This document shows positions 7,920-14,107 of a stretch of 41,049 nt of DNA, one piece after another. Positions within the stretch are counted from its first letter, which is position 1. Each line of letters opens with the position of its first letter. The position numbers and the translations under genes are program-made. The notes under the pieces are model-generated. The model was not told the origin of the DNA, did no database searches, and saw nothing but the letters and a program-made list of their open reading frames with translations. The stretch spans positions 1 to 41,049 of the forward strand of contig JAFQHF010000056.1 in the NCBI GenBank assembly GCA_017398105.1. The letters are read 5' to 3'. The stretch comes from Oscillospiraceae bacterium. GTDB lineage: Bacteria; Bacillota_A; Clostridia; Oscillospirales; Oscillospiraceae.

Positions 7920-8468
7920 TTATGATTCCTCCAATAATTCAAAGCGTCCATTCTCCCATAGCAGAGAAATGATTTCTGCATAATCCGGCTTATACCATCT
8001 GCCGCCAATATCTTGCAGGAACTGGGCAATGATGCCGCCGTGGGCAACCACTGCAAAATCGCCGGGGCTTTGCTTGGCGGCTTCTTCCATGGCCCCTTTA
8101 AACCGGGCAAGTCCCTCAGCGTGGTCTTCCGCTCCCGGCAGGGGGATCGTCAGATCGTGGAACCGGGCGGCATACAGCTCCGGATACCGCCGGCGGATCT
8201 GGTCGAAGGTCAATCCGTCCCATTCCCCGGCGTACATTTCCCGCAGGCCGTCCAGAATGGCAACGGGAAGCCCGATGGCCTGTGCTGTCTGCACCGCCCG
8301 GGTCAGGGGACTGGAAAATACGGCGCTCACCGCAGGCAGAAGCTTCGCCATTTGAGCTGCCTGAGCAAGTCCCTTTTCTCCCATGGGGATGTCTGTTGTG
8401 CCGATGCACATTCCTTTTCCCCCGGGAAAATCCGGCAGACCGTGGCGGATCAGGTAGACCTTTTTCAT
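7920..8468 (-). CDS. Histidine phosphatase (phosphoglycerate mutase-like) family protein
   Basis: A 182-residue cytoplasmic enzyme of the one-histidine phosphatase branch. The catalytic phosphohistidine motif is LIRHG (RHG) at the N-terminus, FSSPLTRAVQTA provides the second arginine, GEWDG follows, and VVAHGGII supplies the second histidine. Relatives include alpha-ribazole phosphatase CobC and many enzymes of unknown substrate. The start overlaps the stop of the NTP-transferase gene (ATGA). Its place between cofactor-nucleotide chemistry (NTP transferase) and XdhC suggests a phosphomonoester or nucleotide formed in molybdenum cofactor handling, but no substrate can be read from the sequence. 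Confidence 0.88.
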   Translation of the reverse strand: MKKVYLIRHGLPDFPGGKGMCIGTTDIPMGEKGLAQAAQMAKLLPAVSAVFSSPLTRAVQTAQAIGLPVAILDGLREMYAGEWDGLTFDQIRRRYPELYAARFHDLTIPLPGAEDHAEGLARFKGAMEEAAKQSPGDFAVVAHGGIIAQFLQDIGGRWYKPDYAEIISLLWENGRFELLEES

Positions 8469-9391
8469 TCAAACATTCCTCCGAAATATTGCTCGTACAG
8501 CAGCTTTGCCTGCTCCTTCAGATCCTGTTCGTAAGCATTGTAGCGCTGCAAAAGCGCCTTGCCCCGGTCGGTCAGGACGCTGGTGCTGCCGCCGGCACCG
8601 CCCTGGCTGCGCTCGATGAGAGAGTGGTTCAGCTGACTTTCCAGGGTGCGGATAATATTCCAGCAGCTGGAATAGCTCAGCTGCATCCGCTGAGACGCAG
8701 CACGGACGGATTTGGTTTCGTCAATGAGCATCAGCAGCATGGCGATCTTGCTGTCGAAAAAGGGCTTTTCCTTGGCCAGGGAAACGCTGACTACCGGGCG
8801 TACCAGCTGCGAGTTGTGGTAGCTGACCAGTGCGGAAAAATCCTCCGGCGTATCCGCATCGTGGATGGTGCCGGGATCATCCACATCGATCCGCTTCAGC
8901 GTCACACTGCAGCGGTCCATGGCGCCCTTCAGACCCATTTCACCGCAGTCGTTCAGAATTTCCGGGATCAGTTCCTTAGCGATCAGAATGGGGTGTCCCT
9001 GCCTGCCCTCGCACATGGGACAGGCCAGCGGCGCGCCGGAATCCAGGATGGTCCTTACGGTTTTTGCGGTGAACAGGGGAACATCCACCGGTGTAAAAAG
9101 AACCTTGTCGCACTTGTCCTGCAGATAGTCCAGACCGATTTTGACGGAATCAAACATCTGGGTGGTTTCGTACCGGTCATTCCGCAGGAAAATAATGCCG
9201 TTTCCTGCCAGATGCCGTTCCAGCATGGTGGCATTGTAGCCTGTGACCATAACGATCTTGCTGACTCCGGCCTGACTCAGGGTGGCCACCACCCGCTGGG
9301 CAACGGAAATGGAGCCGATGGAGAGCATGGGCTTAAATTCTCCCATTCTGCTGGACATACCTGCCGCAACGATCAGGGCACCGATCTGCAT
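8465..9391 (-). CDS. MobA/MocA-like NTP transferase fused to a ModE-type winged-helix domain
   Basis: The ATG at 9389-9391 follows GGAGGCG and gives 308 residues. Residues 1 to about 195 form a nucleotidyltransferase domain: GALIVAAGMSSRMGEFKP is the nucleotide loop and FTPVDVPLF the metal-binding aspartate region, as in MocA and MobA, which add CMP or GMP to the molybdopterin cofactor. From about residue 215 follows a winged-helix domain (DSKIAMLLMLIDETKSVRAAS, LSYSSCWNIIRTLE) of the ModE N-terminal type, ending after ERSQGGAGGSTSVLT. The same domain stands alone at 20582. No molybdate-binding (Mop/TOBE) domain is present. It heads the seven-gene minus-strand operon. I infer a bifunctional cofactor enzyme and transcription factor. 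A palindromic site lies just downstream of its own promoter. Confidence 0.88.
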   Translation of the reverse strand: MQIGALIVAAGMSSRMGEFKPMLSIGSISVAQRVVATLSQAGVSKIVMVTGYNATMLERHLAGNGIIFLRNDRYETTQMFDSVKIGLDYLQDKCDKVLFTPVDVPLFTAKTVRTILDSGAPLACPMCEGRQGHPILIAKELIPEILNDCGEMGLKGAMDRCSVTLKRIDVDDPGTIHDADTPEDFSALVSYHNSQLVRPVVSVSLAKEKPFFDSKIAMLLMLIDETKSVRAASQRMQLSYSSCWNIIRTLESQLNHSLIERSQGGAGGSTSVLTDRGKALLQRYNAYEQDLKEQAKLLYEQYFGGMFE

Positions 9392-9423
9392 GTTGAACGC
9401 CTCCTCTGATTGCAATAAAAAGC

Positions 9424-9484
9424 AAGTTGTAATAAATTGCAAGTTCTATAAAAATACTATACGCAACATTGATGAAAATGTAAA
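9424..9484 (-). promoter_or_regulatory. Promoter of the minus-strand operon with ModE-like operator, site 1
   Basis: Read on the minus strand, -35 TTTACA (9484-9479) and -10 TATAGT (9461-9456) are separated by 17 bases. Immediately downstream, around +5 to +25, is a 22-bp palindrome at 9424-9445, written on the plus strand AAGTTGTAA, TAAA, TTGCAAGTT. A repressor here would block transcription, consistent with autoregulation by the fused winged-helix domain. Confidence 0.65.
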
Positions 9485-9499
9485 GAAAAAAGATTTTGT

Positions 9500-9530
9500 G
9501 TCTTGTAATTTTGTGCAGCTTTGCTATAAT
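9500..9530 (+). promoter_or_regulatory. Promoter of the methyltransferase gene with weak ModE-like site (site 4)
   Basis: -35 TTGTAA (9503-9508), a 16-base spacer and an extended -10 TGCTATAAT (TATAAT at 9525-9530). A degenerate match to the 9-4-9 site covers 9500-9521: GTCTTGTAA, TTTT, GTGCAGCTT. The transcript leader then carries a hairpin around 9561-9593 (GTCA...TGAC with CCTGAGC/GCGAGCC inside). Confidence 0.5.
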
Positions 9531-9610
9531 GGGAGCAAAGTTTTTGTCATTAGTAAATGCTGTCATCCTGAGCAAAGCGAGCCGAAGGCTGACAACATGG
9601 GGGGAATGGT

Positions 9611-10558
9611 ATGGGCATTTATGTATGGGGCACCGGCTGCGGTGCATCGGAACTGATCGAGCAAGGTTTGGCGTTGGCGCGCATATCTGCCTTTGTGGAC
9701 AGCTTTCCCGGCGGAGAAACCTTTCTGGGCAAGCCGGTTCTGCTGCCGGAGCAAGTGTGCCTCAATGACTGTGAACTGCTGATCGTCACCACCCGGCATA
9801 CCGATGCTGTGGCAAAGCGGTGCAGGCAGCTGGGAATTCCGGAAAGCAAGCTGCTGTTTCTGAAAAATAACCATGTGCTTTCCGACCGCAATGCTTCCTG
9901 CTCCATTGCCCGGAAGCTCCTGGGGGAAGAACTGCTGAATAAACTGCTTCCGAAGCAGAGAATCGTCCCGACACCTGCAGCCCTTGTCAATTCCATGCTG
10001 CCGGAGCGGGATTTGAGCAACGACTATGTGCGTCTGGCCACATTGGAGCTGCTGTGCCGCCGCCTGGCGGAGGTTCCCGGCGCGGCAGCGGAGCTGGGTG
10101 TCTATCGTGGCTTCTTTGCCCGCTGCATCAATCTGCTCCTTCCGGAGCGGAAGCTGTACCTGTTTGACAGCTTTGAAGGTTTCTCAGAAGAAGCCAAGGC
10201 ATCGGAATCCTTCCAGGCAGCCCATGCCAACACCAACATTGAGAATGTATTGGCCATTATGCCCCATCGGTCAGTGGTTACGGTAAAACCCGGATTTTTC
10301 CCGGCTTCCCTGAATGGGCTGGAAGAAAAATTCTGTCTGGTTTCTCTGGATGTGGATTTTGAGAAGACCACCCTGGAGGGACTTCGTTATTTCTGGCCGC
10401 GGCTGAATCAGGGAGGCTATCTGATGCTCCACGACTGGGCCAGCCCGAAGCTTCCCGGCGTTGCCCGGGCGCTGGAACGGTATGAACAGGAGCTTGGCAG
10501 GAAAATTCCCGCGCTTGCTTTGTGCGATGTGGGCGGAACCTTGGTGTTATGTAAATGA
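9611..10558 (+). CDS. Two-domain protein: small Rossmann-like domain plus TylF/macrocin-type O-methyltransferase
   Basis: The protein has 315 residues. Residues 1 to ~90 (IYVWGTGCGASELIEQGL ... DCELLIVTTRHTDAVAKRC) form a Rossmann-like domain of the kind often attached to carbohydrate enzymes. The rest resembles the TylF/MycF family of SAM-dependent methyltransferases: AELGVYRGFFARCIN is the SAM motif, LYLFDSFEGFSEE and LVSLDVDFEKTTLEGL are hallmark segments, and GGYLMLHDW is the metal-binding aspartate region. Most characterised members methylate sugar hydroxyls in antibiotics, but many gut bacterial homologues are uncharacterised. It is divergent from the cofactor operon and ends in its own terminator, so a link to the aldehyde oxidoreductase system is only suggested by position. 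Its start has only a modest RBS (GGGGGGAATGGT). Confidence 0.8.
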   Translation: MGIYVWGTGCGASELIEQGLALARISAFVDSFPGGETFLGKPVLLPEQVCLNDCELLIVTTRHTDAVAKRCRQLGIPESKLLFLKNNHVLSDRNASCSIARKLLGEELLNKLLPKQRIVPTPAALVNSMLPERDLSNDYVRLATLELLCRRLAEVPGAAAELGVYRGFFARCINLLLPERKLYLFDSFEGFSEEAKASESFQAAHANTNIENVLAIMPHRSVVTVKPGFFPASLNGLEEKFCLVSLDVDFEKTTLEGLRYFWPRLNQGGYLMLHDWASPKLPGVARALERYEQELGRKIPALALCDVGGTLVLCK

Positions 10559-10595
10559 GTTGAACATTTTGTTAAAATGCCTTTGCATTTTTAAA

Positions 10596-10637
10596 CGCAG
10601 CTTGTGCATCTTTCACAAGCTGCGCTTTTCTTTTTCT
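10596..10637 (+). terminator. Terminator of the methyltransferase gene
   Basis: CGCAGCTTGTG pairs perfectly with CACAAGCTGCG over a 7-base loop, followed by CTTTTCTTTTTC. Confidence 0.92.
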
Positions 10638-10639
10638 GC

Positions 10640-10689
10640 AACTTGCAATGATTTGCAAGTTGTAAGAAAAATACAATCTGGGATACAAT
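10640..10689 (+). promoter_or_regulatory. Promoter of the mop operon with ModE-like operator, site 2 (best palindrome)
   Basis: A perfect 9-4-9 palindrome at 10640-10661, AACTTGCAA, TGAT, TTGCAAGTT, overlaps -35 TTGTAA (10660-10665). After 18 bases comes -10 TACAAT (10684-10689). The same half-site architecture occurs at 9424 and 13799. It precedes the 85-residue gene and the aldehyde oxidoreductase. Confidence 0.7.
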
Positions 10690-10740
10690 AACATTGTGGC
10701 AAGACATAAACGGGCCAGAAATAGTCAGAAGGTGTTTTAC

Positions 10741-10998
10741 ATGGAAGAAAAGATTTTCGAAATTTCCGCAAAGGAAGTAACCATTGAAGTTGTGGACGAG
10801 GCCACGGGAAAGCAGTACCGCCGTACCCTCCCCATTGACTACTACGAGACTGCCAACGGTCTGGTGCTTCGGGGAGAAAATCTGGACGGCAGTATTTCCC
10901 AGCTGGTCTTCTATACGGCCCGGGGTATGCAGCGCATGCAGGACTTAACGGGCAAGGGCCCGGATGAGGACCCCTGCGGCGGCCACACGCACACTTAA
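10741..10998 (+). CDS. 85-residue protein of unknown function, first gene of the mop operon
   Basis: I do not recognise a family. The start at ATG 10741 follows AGAAGGTG; the alternative GTG at 10696 would add 15 residues without an RBS. The protein is small, soluble and acidic, with predicted beta strands (KEVTIEVVDEATGKQYRRTLP, then LVLRGENLDGSISQLVFY). It ends in a striking DEDPCGGHTHT tail with one cysteine and two histidines, a possible metal-binding end. It is 42 bases upstream of the aldehyde oxidoreductase and under the same operator-bearing promoter. A role as chaperone, metal donor or small partner of that enzyme is an inference from position alone. Confidence 0.7.
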   Translation: MEEKIFEISAKEVTIEVVDEATGKQYRRTLPIDYYETANGLVLRGENLDGSISQLVFYTARGMQRMQDLTGKGPDEDPCGGHTHT

Positions 10999-11040
10999 AA
11001 ATCCCAAATCTGATGATAAATTAAGGGAGGAAACGGTATT

Positions 11041-13794
11041 ATGATTAAAAAGACACTGATCATCAACGGCGTAACCCGGAATATCCTGGTGAACGAGAAT
11101 GAGACTCTCGCCACCTTCCTGCGTGAGCGCCTGCTGCTGACCGGCTGTAAGATCGGCTGCGGCGAGGGCCATTGCGGTGCATGTAATGTCATTGTAGACG
11201 GCAAGGTCACCCGCTCCTGTGTTGTAAAGATGGGCAAGGTCAAAGATGGCGCTGAGATCACCACCATCGAAGGTATCGGTACCATTTCCGACATGCATCC
11301 CCTGCAGGTGGCATGGATGGCCCATGGCTGCGCACAGTGCGGCTTCTGCTCCCCCGGCTTCATCATGTCCGCCAAGGTCCTGCTGGACAACAACAATGCT
11401 CCCACCCGTGAAGAAGTTCGTGACTGGTTCCAGAAGAACCGGAACCTGTGCCGCTGCACCGGTTACAAGCCCCTGGTCGATGCTGTTATGGATGCAGCCC
11501 GTGTTTACCGCGGAGAGATCACCAAGGAAGATCTGATCTTCAAGCCCACCGGTGATTCCATCATCGGCACCAAGTACATCCGTCCTTCCGCAGCTCAGAA
11601 GGTCACCGGTACCTGGGACTTCGGCGCTGACGATGCTCTGAAGATGCCCGAAGGCACCCTGCGTCTGGCCCTGGTTCAGGCCAAGGTCTCCCATGCTCTG
11701 ATCAAGGGCATCGACACCACCGAGGCTGAGAAGATGCCCGGCGTTGAGAAGATCATCACCGCTGCTGACATCGTGGCTGCCGGCGGCAAGAACCGTATCA
11801 ACGGCCTGGTCATGCTGCCTCTGAACAACAAGTGCGACGGCTGGGATCGTCCTGTCCTGTGTGACGAGAAGATCTTCCAGTTCGGCGATGCCATTGCCAT
11901 CGTTGCTGCTGACACCGAGGCTCATGCCCGTGCTGCTGCCGACGCTGTCAAGGTCGACATCGAACTGCTGCCCGCTTACATGAACGCCATGGATGCCATT
12001 GCCGAAGACGCAATCGAGATCCATCCCGGTGTTCCCAATGCTTACTACGAGACCAACTGTATCAAGGGCCCCGACATCGACTTTGATGCCGCACCCAATG
12101 TGGTCGAGATCGAGTCCTACTGCTCCCGTCAGCCCCACCTGCATCTGGAGCCTGACTGCGGCTACGCTTACATCGACGAAGACGGCATGGTCACCGTCCA
12201 CTCCAAGTCCATCGGTATCCACCTGCATATGCCCATGATTGCTGACGGTATCGGCGTTCCCATGGACAAGCTGAGAATCGTTCAGAACCACGCCGGTGGT
12301 ACCTTCGGCTACAAGTTCTCCCCCACCAACGAGGCTCTGCTGGGCGCTGCCGCCAAGATCATCGGCAAGCCCGTCTCCCTGGTCTTCAACCAGTTCCAGA
12401 ACATCACCTACACCGGCAAGCGCTCTCCCGGCTTCATGAACATCAAGCTGGCTGCTGACGAGAACGGTAAGATTCTGGGTCTGTGGGGCAACAACTACAT
12501 CGACCATGGTCCTTACTCCGAGTTCGGCGACCTGCTGACCCATCGTCTGAGCCAGTTTGTTGGCGCAGGCTATGACATCCCCACCATCCGCAACAAGTCC
12601 CAGACTGTCTTCACCAACCATGCATGGGGCTCCGCTTTCCGTGCTTACGGTTCTCCCCAGTCCTTCATGGGCTCCGAAATCGCCATCGACGTGCTGGCTG
12701 CCAAGATGGGCATGGATCCCTTCGACATCCGCGAGCTGAACTGCTACAAGGAGTCCGCAGGTTCCACCATCCCCACCGGCTACGCTCCCGATGTCTACTG
12801 CCTGGAAGAGATGTACAAAATGGCCCGTCCCCTGTACGAGGCAGGCAAGAAGCGCGTTGCTGAGAAGAATGCTGCTTCCGATGGCCGCTACAAGTACGGC
12901 ATCGGCGTTGCCTCCGGCGTTTACGGCTGCGGCCTGGACGGCGTTGACTCCTCTCAGGCTTACGCAGAGCTGAATCCTGACGGCACCGTCACCATGTACG
13001 CTTCCTGGGAAGATCATGGTCAGGGCGCTGACATGGGCGTGCTGCAGTCCGCACACGAGACCCTGCGTCAGATCGGCATCAAGCCCGAGCAGATCCGCTT
13101 GGTCATGAACGACACCAAGATCACGCCCAACTCCGGCCCCGCCGGCGGTTCCCGTTCTCAGGTCATGTCCGGTAACGCCTGCCGTCTGGCTGCTGAAAAC
13201 CTGATCGCTGCCATGAAGCGCGAGGACGGCACCATCCGTACCTATGAAGAGATGAAGGCTGAAGGCATCGAGACCAAGGTTCTGGGCAACTGGGTCACCG
13301 ACTACTGCGCCGAGCATCCCGTGGATCAGGCTACCTCTCAGGGCGATCCCTTCGCAACCTATATGTACACCCTGTTCCTGCCCGAGGTCTGTGTCGATAC
13401 CCAGACCGGTAAGGTCAAGGTTGAGAAGTTCACCTGCGTGGCTGACGTTGGCACCATCCTGAACAAGCTGCTGGTTGACGGCAACTTCTACGGCGGTCTG
13501 GCACAGGGCATCGGCCTGGCACTGACCGAGGACTTTGAGGATCTGAGCAAGCATACCAGCCTGAAGAACTGCGGTATTCCTTATCCCAAGGACATTCCCG
13601 ATGACATCGAGCTGCACTACCTGCAGACCTACCGTCCCAATGGTCCTTACGGTGCTGCCGGCTGCGGCGAGGCTCCTCTGGATGCTCCTCACCCCGCAAT
13701 CCTGAACGCAATTTACAACGCCACCGGCGCTCGTATTACCCGCATTCCCGCTCTGCCCGAAGTCGTCCTGGCTGCCCTGGCTGAGCTGAAGTAA
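11041..13794 (+). CDS. mop: Mop-type molybdenum aldehyde oxidoreductase (xanthine oxidase family)
   Basis: The 917-residue chain follows Desulfovibrio gigas aldehyde oxidoreductase (about 907 residues) along its whole length, as far as I can recall that sequence. Residues 1-80 are the plant-type [2Fe-2S] domain with C40, C45, C48 and C60; residues 80-160 hold the second cluster with C100, C103, C137 and C139 (AQCGFCSPGF, NLCRCTGYKP). No FAD domain is present. The molybdopterin part contains GGTFGYKFSPT, AFRAYGSPQ, WEDHGQGADMG and GPAGGSRSQVMSGN. The catalytic glutamate is E877 in GCGEAPL. Such enzymes oxidise aldehydes to acids using water and pass electrons to a ferredoxin or flavodoxin. Codon use is strongly biased to C-ending codons, which suggests high expression. 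RBS is GGGAGG. The sulfido ligand would come through XdhC. Confidence 0.95.
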   Translation: MIKKTLIINGVTRNILVNENETLATFLRERLLLTGCKIGCGEGHCGACNVIVDGKVTRSCVVKMGKVKDGAEITTIEGIGTISDMHPLQVAWMAHGCAQCGFCSPGFIMSAKVLLDNNNAPTREEVRDWFQKNRNLCRCTGYKPLVDAVMDAARVYRGEITKEDLIFKPTGDSIIGTKYIRPSAAQKVTGTWDFGADDALKMPEGTLRLALVQAKVSHALIKGIDTTEAEKMPGVEKIITAADIVAAGGKNRINGLVMLPLNNKCDGWDRPVLCDEKIFQFGDAIAIVAADTEAHARAAADAVKVDIELLPAYMNAMDAIAEDAIEIHPGVPNAYYETNCIKGPDIDFDAAPNVVEIESYCSRQPHLHLEPDCGYAYIDEDGMVTVHSKSIGIHLHMPMIADGIGVPMDKLRIVQNHAGGTFGYKFSPTNEALLGAAAKIIGKPVSLVFNQFQNITYTGKRSPGFMNIKLAADENGKILGLWGNNYIDHGPYSEFGDLLTHRLSQFVGAGYDIPTIRNKSQTVFTNHAWGSAFRAYGSPQSFMGSEIAIDVLAAKMGMDPFDIRELNCYKESAGSTIPTGYAPDVYCLEEMYKMARPLYEAGKKRVAEKNAASDGRYKYGIGVASGVYGCGLDGVDSSQAYAELNPDGTVTMYASWEDHGQGADMGVLQSAHETLRQIGIKPEQIRLVMNDTKITPNSGPAGGSRSQVMSGNACRLAAENLIAAMKREDGTIRTYEEMKAEGIETKVLGNWVTDYCAEHPVDQATSQGDPFATYMYTLFLPEVCVDTQTGKVKVEKFTCVADVGTILNKLLVDGNFYGGLAQGIGLALTEDFEDLSKHTSLKNCGIPYPKDIPDDIELHYLQTYRPNGPYGAAGCGEAPLDAPHPAILNAIYNATGARITRIPALPEVVLAALAELK

Positions 13795-13798
13795 TTTT

Positions 13799-13857
13799 AA
13801 GTTCCAAAAAGATACAAGTTATGTTATAATAGGAGAGGCGGCCCCCGCGGCCGCCTC
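13799..13857 (+). promoter_or_regulatory. Promoter of the reductase operon with ModE-like operator, site 3, and leader hairpin
   Basis: Directly after the mop stop codon lies a 9-4-9 site, AAGTTCCAA, AAAG, ATACAAGTT (13799-13820), then an extended -10 TGTTATAAT (TATAAT 13825-13830) with only a weak -35 (TTCCAA, 17-base spacer). A strong hairpin, GAGGCGGCC-CCCGC-GGCCGCCTC (13835-13857), follows at about the transcription start. It lacks a T run, so it is more likely a 5' stabilising hairpin or a weak terminator of mop. Confidence 0.55.
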
Positions 13858-13881
13858 TTCGCTAATATACAACCATTTATC

Positions 13882-14082
13882 TGTAGGGCGGGGTCATCTA
13901 AATTGTGGTATGATTGCCACCGGCAATCATTGCGATTATAAATCCGCTGCGCGAAGCACCACGCCGCCGATCAGGTATCGATCAGCGAAATGTACCGATA
14001 AACGCAGAAACCAATATGACCGATCATACGAAAACAAGGCAATTGATTGACTGCGTCGGCGGGGTCATGACCCCGCCCTACA
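13882..14082. repeat. TGTAGGGCGG palindromic repeat element, copy 1
   Basis: The element starts TGTAGGGCGGGGTCAT and ends with the complete palindrome GGCGGGGTCATGACCCCGCC followed by CTACA. The left palindrome is interrupted by about 65 bases that include a hairpin TGATTGCC-ACC-GGCAATCA. The inner segments CGCCGATCAGG and TGCGTCGGCGGGG recur in copy 2 at 16374. It fills most of the 313-base gap before the next gene and lies in that gene's presumed leader. Confidence 0.8.
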
Positions 14083-14107
14083 AATCTGTCTGAGGGGAGT
14101 GACCTTT

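Noticed and set aside
9561..9597. REP-type element GTCATCCTGAGCAAAGCGAGCC before the methyltransferase gene, given as a mobile repeat
   Set aside because: It resembles a widespread short repeat (CATTCTGAGCGAAGCGAAG) but occurs only once in the window, so repetition cannot be shown.
10945..13692. A 915-codon open frame on the minus strand opposite the aldehyde oxidoreductase gene
   Set aside because: It is an artefact of strong codon bias (few T-A in complementary positions) in mop. The predicted protein is low-complexity, rich in G, V, L and H, and matches no family, and the plus-strand protein is a full-length known enzyme. The same applies to long antisense frames opposite pulA (27649-29013), the reductase (14615-16018) and malE (36112-37596).
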